DNA of 20,342 bases from Desulfurococcales archaeon (GTDB taxonomy: Archaea; Thermoproteota; Thermoprotei_A; Sulfolobales; Fervidicoccaceae), in NCBI GenBank assembly GCA_027048265.1, contig JALTXS010000038.1:1-20342 (forward strand), read 5' to 3'. The position numbers and the translations under genes are program-made. Shown one piece after another: positions 6,782-14,213 of this stretch. The notes under the pieces were generated by a model, which was not told the DNA's origin, made no database searches, and saw nothing but the letters and a program-made list of their open reading frames with translations. Within the stretch, counting starts at the first letter, position 1, and each line of letters opens with the position of its first letter.

Positions 6782-7363
6782 CTACCTAGAGAACACTCCC
6801 GCCGTATAACCCCATGAAACTATACGGGAGTCCTTGATAAATCCGAGGAGCTCTTCATAGGAGAAGCCACTGCTAGGCAGTTTCCGGCCAACATCAGCTA
6901 CATAGAGTGCTAGGAATACATACCTGTGAGGCTTATCACCCCTAGGAGGACAGGGACCCCCATAGCCCACCTGGCCAAAATCGTTAACTCCCTCAGCAAC
7001 AGCGTCCCTGGGAAACTCAACAGCGTCTCCATAGCTTTTAGCAATGGCAGTCCAGTGGATAAAAGTCCCGCTTGGAGCATCTGGATCATACATTATAAGT
7101 ACTATGATACCCTGTCCCGCTCCCTTTACAGTGACCTTGGGTATCTTATTTATCCCGACGCAGGTGAACTCAGGACTTATCACGCCGTCGTCCCCTATAG
7201 CATCCACCTCTACTAATAACCCTTGTTCGGCATCCCCAAGGATTCTACGAAGCTCTTTAATGATTGGCACACTGCCGCTTTTCTCTCCGCCAGTGTCGAG
7301 GAATATCACTACAAGGACGACGAATATTACAGCCAGAGCAGCAAACAGCAAGTGTTTCTTCAT
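6782..7363 (-). CDS. Membrane-anchored PEBP family protein (YbhB/YbcL type)
   Basis: 193 residues. An N-terminal KK plus hydrophobic stretch (about 5-22) is a signal anchor and no lipobox cysteine is seen. The globular part has the hallmark phosphatidylethanolamine-binding protein motifs: MYDPDAPSGTFIHW at 91-104 and GYGGPCPPRGDKPHRY at 133-148. Together these make the conserved anion/ligand pocket of this family (relatives include Raf kinase inhibitor protein and bacterial YbhB). The role of archaeal members is not established. Here the pocket domain would face outside the membrane. Start: ATG at 7363 with AGGAGG (7370-7375) six bases upstream. It lies downstream of the sugar ABC operon on the same strand, 105 bp away, so it probably has its own promoter. 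Confidence 0.88.
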   Translation of the reverse strand: MKKHLLFAALAVIFVVLVVIFLDTGGEKSGSVPIIKELRRILGDAEQGLLVEVDAIGDDGVISPEFTCVGINKIPKVTVKGAGQGIIVLIMYDPDAPSGTFIHWTAIAKSYGDAVEFPRDAVAEGVNDFGQVGYGGPCPPRGDKPHRYVFLALYVADVGRKLPSSGFSYEELLGFIKDSRIVSWGYTAGVFSR

Positions 7364-7468
7364 ACCAATCCTCCTAGGTAGTTAGGTTTAGGTCAGCCTA
7401 ATTAGTAATATCTCTCCCAACAATATTGAAGAGGGTTCTTTATAGACCATTGGCAAAGTAAGGAGAAT

Positions 7469-7702
7469 TTACCTTGACAACCTCCATAGGATAACTCCTA
7501 ACACCAGCCACGTCAAAAGACCTCCCCAAGGAGACCTGAAGAAAGCGACAGGGTTCTCCCAGACGATGGGGTCGAGGGCGCCCCTAGCCGGGCCACCTGG
7601 TTCTATGAATCGGAGCCATAGAAGCTCTATTCCTATCAGTAGAGCGATTGTCCAAAAGACTCTTTCCCCCTTTCCTAACGTGGGCCTTGGGAGCTTATTC
7701 AT
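7469..7702 (-). CDS. Small two-helix membrane protein coupled to the ABC ATPase gene
   Basis: 77 residues. Two hydrophobic segments, about 14-32 (ERVFWTIALLIGIELLWLRF region) and about 58-74 (GGLLTWLVLGVILWRL), are joined by a loop rich in Pro, Gly and Trp. The ATG at 7702 overlaps the TGA of the MalK-like gene as ATGA, which points to translational coupling and supports the gene being real. I recognise no family. As the last gene of an importer operon it could be an accessory subunit that stabilises or regulates the transporter, which is inference from position only. Confidence 0.7.
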   Translation of the reverse strand: MNKLPRPTLGKGERVFWTIALLIGIELLWLRFIEPGGPARGALDPIVWENPVAFFRSPWGGLLTWLVLGVILWRLSR

Positions 7703-8796
7703 GCTACTAGCTCACCGCTTTTCTTGTCAAAGAGGTAAACCCTGTCTCGTGGAAAGACTATGTTCCAGACCTCCCCCGCCTCAACATCTATGTCAGCGGG
7801 AATAACTGCCCTAATCATGGTCTCACCGAGCTTGAAATTCACTATGGTCTCGGTACCCATAGGCTCTACAACATAGATGGGAGCCTGGGCCACAGCGTCG
7901 GGCCTCTTACCCCTTTCTATGAGGACATGCTGTGGCCTTATACCCAGTATCACCTCTGTGACCCCCTTAGATCGGAGGGTCAAGCCCGCGTCGGGGTCTA
8001 GGCGGTACTTTAGTGCACCACAGTCAAGCAGGTTCTTACCCTCATCCAGGCTGCACTCTATCATGTTCATGGGTGGGCTTCCTATGAACCCCGCTACAAA
8101 GGTATTGGCGGGTCGTGTGAAGAGTTCCTTGGGCGTGCCCAGCTGAACGATACGGCCCTTGTTCATCACCGCTATCCGGTCGGCCATGGTCATGGCCTCT
8201 ACCTGGTCGTGGGTCACATAGATTGTGGTCACACCCAGGTTTTTCTGTAGCTTCTTCAGCTCAGCCCTCATCACAACCCTGAGCTTTGCGTCCAGATTGC
8301 TGAGGGGCTCGTCCATTAGGAAGACTTTTGGCCTCCTCACAATGGCTCGGCCCAGCGCCACCCTCTGTTGCTCTCCCCCGCTGAGCTCTCTGGGCCTCCT
8401 GTCGAGGAGGTGCTCTATCTTAAGCATCTCCGCCACCTCTCTAACCCTCCTCTCTATCTCCTCCTGGGGGTACTTCCTTATCTTGAGGGGGAAGGCAATG
8501 ATGTCCCGGACCCTCATGTGGGGGTATAGTGCGTAGTTTTGGAAAACCATTGCCACGTCCCTGTCCTTTGGGTGCAGGTCGTTGACCAGCCTGTCACCTA
8601 TGTATATCTCGCCACTGGTGGGGGTCTCGAGACCAGCTATCATTCGGAGGGTGGTGGTTTTTCCACACCCACTTGGTCCCAGCAGTACTAGGAACTCGCC
8701 GTCCCTCACCTCCAGGTTAACGTCATCCACAGCCGTTACCTCTCCCCTGGGGGTGTGGAAGATCTTCCTGACCTTAACCAGCCTTACGGACGCCAT
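7699..8796 (-). CDS. Carbohydrate ABC transporter ATP-binding protein (MalK/UgpC type)
   Basis: 365 residues; the cytoplasmic motor of the importer encoded by the operon. Walker A GPSGCGKTT (40-48), Q-loop Q86 in MVFQNYALYPHM, signature LSGGEQQR (138-145), Walker B VFLMDE (158-163), D-loop SNLD and switch His H196 in YVTHDQVEA are all intact. The last 130 residues form the TOBE-type regulatory domain typical of MalK-like proteins (ILGIRPQHVLIE near 288-299). ATG at 8796 follows GGTGGG, which overlaps the end of the upstream permease gene (10-bp gap). The length matches the CUT1 family, whose substrates are mostly oligosaccharides and glycerol phosphate. The exact sugar cannot be inferred. Confidence 0.93.
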   Translation of the reverse strand: MASVRLVKVRKIFHTPRGEVTAVDDVNLEVRDGEFLVLLGPSGCGKTTTLRMIAGLETPTSGEIYIGDRLVNDLHPKDRDVAMVFQNYALYPHMRVRDIIAFPLKIRKYPQEEIERRVREVAEMLKIEHLLDRRPRELSGGEQQRVALGRAIVRRPKVFLMDEPLSNLDAKLRVVMRAELKKLQKNLGVTTIYVTHDQVEAMTMADRIAVMNKGRIVQLGTPKELFTRPANTFVAGFIGSPPMNMIECSLDEGKNLLDCGALKYRLDPDAGLTLRSKGVTEVILGIRPQHVLIERGKRPDAVAQAPIYVVEPMGTETIVNFKLGETMIRAVIPADIDVEAGEVWNIVFPRDRVYLFDKKSGELVA

Positions 8797-8806
8797 GGTG
8801 TCCCAC

Positions 8807-9640
8807 CTACTCCCCCTTGACCGCGCCCAGCGTGAGGCCCCGGACTATGTGCTTCTGGAGTATGAATGCGAAGATCGTGGCTGGTATTATTGAGATGGTT
8901 ATAGCCGCGGTCATCGGCCCCAGTATGACACCCGCTATGGTCCAGTAGCTCGAGACCTCTACGGTTAGGAGCCTCACGTTGAAGGTTGTCAACACAAGTG
9001 CGAAGAGGAACTCTATCCAAGAGAAGATGAATGCCAGGATACCAACTGCAACGAGCCCAGGCTTTATGAGTGGCAATGTTATACGGGCGAACACCTGGGC
9101 ATCGGAATACCCGTCTATGAGCGCGGCCTCCTCAACCTCCCTGGGCACGTCCCTTATGTACTCTCTCATGAGCCATATCACGAAGGGGAGGTTTCCGAGC
9201 GTGTGTGCCAGCACGATGGCAACGTACGTGTCGAGGAGGCCCATCCGGTCGAACATTAGGAAGAGTGGGATGACGAAGACCACCGGGGGGCTCATCCAGA
9301 AGGTCAGTATCCAGAATGCCAGGTCGTCTCTCCCACGGAACTCGTACCGGGCCAGCGCGTACGCCGCGGGTGTGCCGAAGGCTAGGGAGAGTACGGCCAC
9401 GGAGGATGCTACGATTAGGGTGTCAGCTAGGGGCTTCCATATTGGCTTAATGCTCGCTATATAGCGGTAGTTGTCAAGAGTGGGTTCGAAGACCCAGACG
9501 CTGGGTATCTTGGCCACGCTCTCCGGTTTAAACGATGTGACCACAATCCAGACTATGGGGAGCATAATCGCGATAAGGAGGAGGGCTATCACCAGATACA
9601 CCAGCGAGCTAATCAACACACGTTTTGCATCAATGCTCAT
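8807..9640 (-). CDS. Carbohydrate ABC transporter permease (MalG type)
   Basis: 277 residues with about six membrane segments (near 11-34, 72-96, 107-130, 139-158, 195-216 and 243-263). The EAA loop that docks onto the ATPase is seen at about 170-194 (EEAALIDGYSDAQVFARITL). The N-terminal segment and the SFKPES turn after it are typical of the shorter, MalG-like permease of CUT1 importers. ATG at 9640 is preceded by GGGGAGA. The gap to the other permease gene is 12 bp, so translation is likely linked. Confidence 0.92.
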   Translation of the reverse strand: MSIDAKRVLISSLVYLVIALLLIAIMLPIVWIVVTSFKPESVAKIPSVWVFEPTLDNYRYIASIKPIWKPLADTLIVASSVAVLSLAFGTPAAYALARYEFRGRDDLAFWILTFWMSPPVVFVIPLFLMFDRMGLLDTYVAIVLAHTLGNLPFVIWLMREYIRDVPREVEEAALIDGYSDAQVFARITLPLIKPGLVAVGILAFIFSWIEFLFALVLTTFNVRLLTVEVSSYWTIAGVILGPMTAAITISIIPATIFAFILQKHIVRGLTLGAVKGE

Positions 9641-9652
9641 ATGGATCTCCCC

Positions 9653-10546
9653 CTATCCCATCCGGGCCTTGACTAGGGCGTACTTGACGAACAGGACCGC
9701 GAATAGTATGATCAGGTATTCGTAGACGAGCGCCATGGCGGAGCCTCTGTCCACCCAGAAATAGGCGAAGGTCTGCCTGTATATGAGGTAGCTGAGCGTC
9801 TCTGTCGCCGTACCCGGTCCTCCAGTGGTCACTGTGTAGATAATGTCGTATACCTTTAGGCTTATCAGGAACTTGAGTAGAATAGCAACCGCTATGACAG
9901 GCCTCATGAGCGGGAGAGTGATGTGCCTGAATATCTGATACCTGCTTGCCCCATCCACGTAGGCCGCCTCATAGGGCTCTCTGGGCAGGCTCTCCAGACC
10001 GGCGAGCAGGACGAGGAACATGAAGGGGAACCACTCCCAGGCGTCGATCAGTATGAGCGAGAACATGGCCATAGCGGGTGTCTCGAAGAAGGAGACGGTG
10101 GCGCCTGTCACATTCTTAATAATCCAGGGGACCAGGCCTAGGAGGGGGTGTAGAATGAACCTCCACATGAGCCCAACCGAGACCGGTGGTATTAGTAGGG
10201 GTATTATGACTAGTGCTCTTAGGATTCCCCTGCCCTTGAACCTCTGTGAGAGGAAGAGGGCCAGGGCGAATCCCACTGCGAATGATAGTAGTGTGGTGCC
10301 TACTGCGAACACTATGGTGTTCCAAGCGGCGTCCCAGAATCTCTCCCAGTTCATCACGTACCTGTAGTTGTCGAGGCCCACGAACTCCCAGGGCCTGTCA
10401 GTCCATGTTAGCCGGTACCTGTGGAAGCTTAGGAGGAGAACGTAGAAAAAGGGGGCTAGGCCGATGCCCACTAGTAGGGCCAGTGAGGGTAGTAGGAACA
10501 AAAAAGCATATCTCCTCCTATAGTCAAGCAGCCCCAACCCAGGCAC
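9653..10546 (-). CDS. Carbohydrate ABC transporter permease (MalF/UgpA type)
   Basis: 297 residues with six predicted membrane segments, the first at about 13-38 (YAFLFLLPSLALLVGIGLAP). The EAA loop lies at about 192-216 (YEAAYVDGASRYQIFRHITL) and pairs with the MalG-type partner encoded next. The motif VGLDNYRYV at 56-64, just before the conserved core, is typical of UgpA/MalF-like permeases. The start chosen is the GTG at 10546, 29 bp after the binding-protein gene. The SD there is weak (AGAAGAGG), so the exact start is less certain than for its neighbours. Confidence 0.9.
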   Translation of the reverse strand: MPGLGLLDYRRRYAFLFLLPSLALLVGIGLAPFFYVLLLSFHRYRLTWTDRPWEFVGLDNYRYVMNWERFWDAAWNTIVFAVGTTLLSFAVGFALALFLSQRFKGRGILRALVIIPLLIPPVSVGLMWRFILHPLLGLVPWIIKNVTGATVSFFETPAMAMFSLILIDAWEWFPFMFLVLLAGLESLPREPYEAAYVDGASRYQIFRHITLPLMRPVIAVAILLKFLISLKVYDIIYTVTTGGPGTATETLSYLIYRQTFAYFWVDRGSAMALVYEYLIILFAVLFVKYALVKARMG

Positions 10547-10575
10547 CCACGGCCTCTTCTGTTATGGTCACCGGG

Positions 10576-11916
10576 CTAGCCGGGGCCCCAGGGCGGGGGC
10601 AGTTGCACCTGCTCTTCATAGTAGCCCTCTGTCTTCATGAGCTCGTATATCTCCTGCGCGGCCTTGTCTAGCTCCTGTTTTATGAGGGCCTTGGCCTCCT
10701 CCTCGCTTATCTTGCCCTCCTCGAAGTCCTTGACGTGCAGCAGGGACTCGGAGAAGTACTGTCCCAGTATGTGCACAATCTGCTCCCCCACGGTTACTGG
10801 AGGCACTATCGGCAGACTGTTGTCAACCACCTCTAAGAGAGTCTTCATGTAGGGGTACTTCTGGATGACCTCGGGGTCTAGGAAGGTGCTCTTCCTGACA
10901 GGAGCGTGGCCCATTAGTGCTAGCTTCTTCTCCGTCTCAGGGCTGGCCACCCAGGCCAGGAACTTGAATGCCGCTTCCTTGTTCGGCGCGTTGTGGGGGA
11001 TTGCCCACCCCCATGCACCCAGGACGGCGTATCCCCCTGGGACTGGAGCCACCATCCACTTACCAGCCGTCTGGCTCTGCTCGGGGTTGTTTAGAGCCCC
11101 TATCATCCAGTTGTAGGTTATCATCATGGCAGCCTTGCCCGACTGGGCGGCCTGGAAGGCCTCGTCGAACTCCCAGTTAATAGCACCGGGGGGAGCTGTC
11201 TCGAACACAACCCTGCCGTATAGGAGCAGGGCCTCGACGGCCTGGCTGCTGTTTATGACCGGCCTGAGGCTTGCGTCGAAAACCCTCCCCCCGAAGCCAT
11301 AAACGTAGTTGAGCCCCTCCTCAACAACCTTGTAGCCCCTCCTAGCCTGGGCAGCAACGCCGTAGAAGTCCTTCTGGGGGTCAGTGAGTTGTTTGGCAAG
11401 GTTGTAGAACTCCATCCAGTCGCGGGGAGGCGTGTTTACCAGGTCAGTCCTGTACATGAGAGCAAGAGCGTAGTTGTACCAGGGGAGCATGTATACCTTG
11501 CCATCCTTCCAGTACTTCCCCACTGTCCACCATAGGGAAGTCAGGTAGTCGTCCACGTTTAGCTGGGGGTTTTCTGCTATGAAGTCGTCTAGGGGCACAA
11601 GCCACCCTGCTTCGGCGAATTCAGCGACCCATGGGTTGTCGACAATTATTACATCATAGTATCCCTCGCTGCTCTTGAAGACGGATATGAGCTTCTCACG
11701 CATGACCTCGTACGAGGCCTTTTCTATGATTACCTTAATGCCTGTCTGTTCCTCGAACTCGGGGAGCAGTTTCTCCAAATAGGCGGTCTCCACCATGTCC
11801 TCCATGTATAGTCTTATCGTGGTGGAGGCCTGTTCGCCGCCCCTTGTCAACAGGAGAACAGCTGCCACAATTACAACGATTGCTACAATGGCCGTTATCA
11901 CGACCTTTGTATTCAT
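10576..11916 (-). CDS. Extracellular solute-binding protein, family 1 (sugar type)
   Basis: 446 residues; the external receptor of the importer. A hydrophobic N-terminal segment (about 5-23, ITAIVAIVVIVAAVLLL) with no cysteine behind it suggests a signal anchor rather than a lipoprotein. The fold markers of SBP_bac_1 proteins are present: IRLYMEDMVETAYLEKLLPEF near 34-54, YDVIIVDNPWVAEFAEAGWL near 87-106, YNYALALMYRTDL, GKAAMMITYNWM, and GWAIPHNAPNKEAAFKFLAW near 305-324. The aromatic-rich clefts fit a carbohydrate ligand. First gene of the minus-strand operon. ATG at 11916 follows GGTGGGC by four bases. The upstream region holds the TATA box and operator shared with the divergent DUF1028 gene. 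Confidence 0.9.
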   Translation of the reverse strand: MNTKVVITAIVAIVVIVAAVLLLTRGGEQASTTIRLYMEDMVETAYLEKLLPEFEEQTGIKVIIEKASYEVMREKLISVFKSSEGYYDVIIVDNPWVAEFAEAGWLVPLDDFIAENPQLNVDDYLTSLWWTVGKYWKDGKVYMLPWYNYALALMYRTDLVNTPPRDWMEFYNLAKQLTDPQKDFYGVAAQARRGYKVVEEGLNYVYGFGGRVFDASLRPVINSSQAVEALLLYGRVVFETAPPGAINWEFDEAFQAAQSGKAAMMITYNWMIGALNNPEQSQTAGKWMVAPVPGGYAVLGAWGWAIPHNAPNKEAAFKFLAWVASPETEKKLALMGHAPVRKSTFLDPEVIQKYPYMKTLLEVVDNSLPIVPPVTVGEQIVHILGQYFSESLLHVKDFEEGKISEEEAKALIKQELDKAAQEIYELMKTEGYYEEQVQLPPPWGPG

Positions 11917-11936
11917 ATAAGCCCACCATTATGGGA

Positions 11937-11946
11937 TTTTATAAAC
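11937..11946 (-). promoter_or_regulatory. Proximal TATA-like box of the sugar ABC operon
   Basis: On the minus strand GTTTATAAAA, centred about 26 bp from the ATG at 11916. If used, it would give a leaderless mRNA and leave the SD at 11921-11927 untranscribed. The presence of that SD makes the distal TATA at 11968-11979 the likelier main promoter. Two promoters are possible. Confidence 0.4.
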
Positions 11947-11959
11947 TTATGATAAAGAT

Positions 11960-11990
11960 ATGCTGGTTTATATATAAGCGTTACCAGCAT
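11960..11990. promoter_or_regulatory. Bidirectional TATA box inside a perfect inverted-repeat operator
   Basis: ATGCTGGT (11960-11967) and ACCAGCAT (11983-11990) are exact reverse complements separated by 15 bp. The spacer holds TTATATATAA (11968-11977), which reads as a TATA box on both strands. It would start the ABC operon near 11947 (about 30-nt leader with an SD) and the DUF1028 gene near 11998 (about 40-nt leader). Half-sites are 23 bp apart centre to centre, roughly two helical turns, so a dimeric regulator bound there would cover the TATA box in both directions. I infer repression of both genes, perhaps relieved by the transported sugar. The regulator is not encoded in this window. 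Confidence 0.6.
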
Positions 11991-12038
11991 TTGTAATGTA
12001 ATATACAACGACGCCAATAGGAAGGGGCTGTGGGAAGC

Positions 12039-12908
12039 ATGACGTTCTCAATAGTAGCATCAGACCCCGACAGAGGGGACCTTGGTATAGCCGTAGCGTC
12101 AAAGTTCATAGCAGTTGGGAGCATAGTGCCCTGGGCGAGGCCCCGGGTGGGGGCCGTAGCTACACAGGCCTGGGCCAACGTAAGGCATGCGCCCCACATA
12201 CTTTTCCTCATGGAACAGGGCATTAGCCCCAAGAGAGCCCTGGAAATGGTCCTGGCGGGTGACCCCCGCAGGGAACACCGCCAGCTGGGGGTGGTTAACG
12301 CCAGGGGCGAGGCAGCAGCCTTCACGGGGAGGGAGTGCCTGGAATACGCGGGCCATATAGTGGGGGACGGCTATGCGGTTCAGGGCAACATACTTGCTGG
12401 GCCTCAGGTTCTCGAGAAAATGTCGAGCGCATACGAGAACACTAGGGGGGAGCTCGTTGACAAGCTCCTCGCAGCGCTGGAGGCGGGTGACAAGGCGGGG
12501 GGAGATAAGAGGGGGCGCCAGGGCGCGGCCATACTAGTCGTCAGGCCCTGCGGGGGCTACGGGGGATGCGAGGAGGGGGTGGATAAGTACGTCGATCTCA
12601 GGGTCGACGACCACCCCGACCCCGTTAGGGAGCTGAGGAGGCTTTTCAGGATATGGGAACTAACCATCCTGGAGAGGGAGGACCCCAGTAGCCTCATTCC
12701 CCTGGAAGAGGTGGTGGAGGATGTTCAGAGGGCCCTTTCGAAGCTTGGATTCTACAGGGCAACGCCTTCAGGGAAGCTGGATGAGGCCACCATAGATGCC
12801 CTGAACAGGTGGATTGCTGTCAACAACTTCGAGAACAAGATGCGGAGCGACAGAATGATATGGAAAAGCATCTACGACTACCTGCTGGAGCAGGCAGGGC
12901 TACGGTAA
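12039..12908 (+). CDS. DUF1028 Ntn-hydrolase-like protein with C-terminal peptidoglycan-binding-like domain
   Basis: 289 residues. The N-terminal about 205 residues match DUF1028: MTFSIVASDP, GIAVASKFIAVGSIVPWAR (16-34), GAVATQAWAN (38-47), FTGREC (95-100), GYAVQGNILAG (111-121), AALEAGDKAGGDKRGRQGAA (145-164) and DLRVDDHPDPVREL (186-199). Pfam places this family in the N-terminal-nucleophile hydrolase clan; the substrate is unknown. Thr-2 would become N-terminal after Met removal, which favours the ATG at 12039 over the in-frame GTG at 12030. Residues about 225-289 match the small helical domain often attached to DUF1028 and named for peptidoglycan binding (PG_binding_2). No signal peptide is seen, so it is cytoplasmic. 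It is divergent from the sugar ABC operon across a shared operator. Confidence 0.88.
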   Translation: MTFSIVASDPDRGDLGIAVASKFIAVGSIVPWARPRVGAVATQAWANVRHAPHILFLMEQGISPKRALEMVLAGDPRREHRQLGVVNARGEAAAFTGRECLEYAGHIVGDGYAVQGNILAGPQVLEKMSSAYENTRGELVDKLLAALEAGDKAGGDKRGRQGAAILVVRPCGGYGGCEEGVDKYVDLRVDDHPDPVRELRRLFRIWELTILEREDPSSLIPLEEVVEDVQRALSKLGFYRATPSGKLDEATIDALNRWIAVNNFENKMRSDRMIWKSIYDYLLEQAGLR

Positions 12909-12920
12909 ACAGCCTATCCC

Positions 12921-12930
12921 CAAGAAAAAA
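12921..12930 (-). terminator. T-rich terminator of the Met/His-rich protein gene
   Basis: On the minus strand this reads TTTTTTCTTG, 25 bases after the stop codon of the gene at 12955-13899 and without a hairpin. That is the usual form of archaeal intrinsic termination. It sits in the 46-bp gap between two convergent genes. Confidence 0.45.
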
Positions 12931-12954
12931 GCTATGGGAGTCCTAAGACAACGC

Positions 12955-13899
12955 TCAATGGCCCCGGCCTTGCATCCCCTGGCCATGCATGCCCATCCCA
13001 GAGCCCAGGTCTATTTCGCCTACCAGCTCCTCACATTCCGCCAAAACGTCCTCGGGCACGGGGTGCATCCTACGAGCTTCATCCATACCTCTCTCGAAGA
13101 ACCCCTCCACCACCTCAGCATGTAGCTTGACGACCTCATACGCGCATGCGTTTGCCCCAGTCTTCACCACCCGTAGCATCGTATTATTGACTGGGATCAC
13201 GCTGGTATTGATGTAATCGTAGACCATAGACTCAAGCCTGAAGACAGGGTCCATGGCACGAGGAGTCCCACCGTTCTCGAGTATGCACTCCATCTGCAGT
13301 ATGTGCTCGTAGAGCCTCTCTGCAGCCTCAGGAGTCGCCGCGTTTATCTCCCAAACAATGGTCCTGTTATCAGGGTATTCCATACGGGTCCAATTGAAGA
13401 GGCCATGATTCTGGAGAAGCCACATGATGTTCGCCTGGGGAGGATACCGCCCTGAAAGGGCGCACTCTTCCATCCCAGACTCCCCCCTCATGCTCTCTTC
13501 TCCAACCACACGGCTACCGGGGAGACCGTGTTCATCGGCAACAGTGCTCTTCCCCATATCTCCGCCCATCATCCCGGAGCCCATTGGACCCGCATGCTCC
13601 TCGTTCATATAACTGGTGGACCGTTGCTTCTCACCGTTGTGTTCTTCAAATGTTTGCTGAGTCTGACCAACGATATTGGTATGAGCAGCGGTCTTTGTAC
13701 TATCGTCTACATGGCCTTGTCCGGTAGGAGGTATCCCGGTTGTTGAGGGGCGTGTGGGGGATATGGTAGGAGTTTCTTGCATGTTCTGTTTACCCCCATT
13801 ATCGCCCACATCCAATTGTTCCGGGAGGATTAGCCCTGCGGCTCCCAATACCACGGCCAGGGTTAGAACCAGTGTAACCAGTGCTCCTTTTTCCACCAT
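12955..13899 (-). CDS. Unrecognised membrane-anchored Met/His-rich protein
   Basis: 314 residues; I do not recognise the family. An N-terminal hydrophobic helix (about 6-25) anchors it. A long polar linker follows (about 27-145), including a Met/Gly-rich stretch PMGSGMMGGDMG (105-116). A folded C-terminal domain (about 150-298) begins RYPPQANIMWLLQNHGLFNW and includes WEINAATPEAAERLYEHILQ and HAEVVEGFFERGMDEARRMH. The tail is GMGMHGQGMQGRGH (301-314). Met and His clusters of this kind often bind copper or other soft metals, but that role is inference. Four cysteines (146, 205, 252, 289) lie in or beside the folded part. The ATG at 13899 is preceded by a full AGGAGGTG (13903-13910). The frame continues upstream to 14034, but that extension lacks an SD and would bury the signal anchor. 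Confidence 0.78.
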   Translation of the reverse strand: MVEKGALVTLVLTLAVVLGAAGLILPEQLDVGDNGGKQNMQETPTISPTRPSTTGIPPTGQGHVDDSTKTAAHTNIVGQTQQTFEEHNGEKQRSTSYMNEEHAGPMGSGMMGGDMGKSTVADEHGLPGSRVVGEESMRGESGMEECALSGRYPPQANIMWLLQNHGLFNWTRMEYPDNRTIVWEINAATPEAAERLYEHILQMECILENGGTPRAMDPVFRLESMVYDYINTSVIPVNNTMLRVVKTGANACAYEVVKLHAEVVEGFFERGMDEARRMHPVPEDVLAECEELVGEIDLGSGMGMHGQGMQGRGH

Positions 13900-13956
13900 T
13901 CGCACCTCCTCTTCACATAAGCTGCTGTTTCTCGATAGTGGCTTTTGCTTGGAGGT

Positions 13957-13975
13957 ATTAAAGGTGGACTCACAA
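13957..13975 (-). promoter_or_regulatory. Promoter element of the Met/His-rich protein gene
   Basis: Minus strand TTGTGAGTCCACCTTTAAT, identical at 17 of 19 positions to the element at 6146-6164 upstream of the flavoprotein gene. The TATA-like end predicts a start near 13934 and a leader of about 35 nt that carries the AGGAGGTG SD. Confidence 0.55.
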
Positions 13976-14213
13976 ATTGTCCATCTATATGTTTGATCTG
14001 TTAGTGTTAATGGTTCAGGTATAGGCTTTCCCAATAGACCTACAAATGATGAGCTCGGGAGGAATGGGGCATGAACCTAGGGACGTGTCTTCAAGAAGCC
14101 TTGGTTAATGGTATTGGTGGAAAAAGTTGATATTTCTTCAGGCTCTTGGGAAAAACAATATCTACTCCAGGCCCGTGTGTTGGTCTTAATAAAAATAATT
14201 GAGGTTGGAGAGG
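13976..14213. other. Spacer between the Met/His-rich gene promoter and the BMP binding-protein gene
   Basis: The gene-free stretch from 13900 to 14213 is 314 bp. Its left part holds the promoter described above and its right end the T-rich terminator of the BMP gene. In between I see no frame with an SD, no strong repeat and no RNA signature. An ATGATGA resembling a C box occurs near 14046-14052, but no matching D box (CTGA) follows at a suitable distance. Confidence 0.5.
14187..14200 (-). terminator. T-rich terminator of the BMP binding-protein gene
   Basis: Minus strand AATTATTTTTATTA, beginning 14 bases after the stop codon at 14214, with no stable hairpin before it. Fits the oligo-T signals used for archaeal termination. 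Confidence 0.5.

Noticed and set aside
13900..14034. 45-residue N-terminal extension of the Met/His-rich protein
   Set aside because: It crosses the SD and the shared promoter element and would place the signal anchor internally; the ATG at 13899 has a full AGGAGGTG.
14046..14110. Possible C/D-box guide RNA (ATGATGA at about 14046)
   Set aside because: No D box (CTGA) follows at the expected distance and no C'/D' pair is visible.
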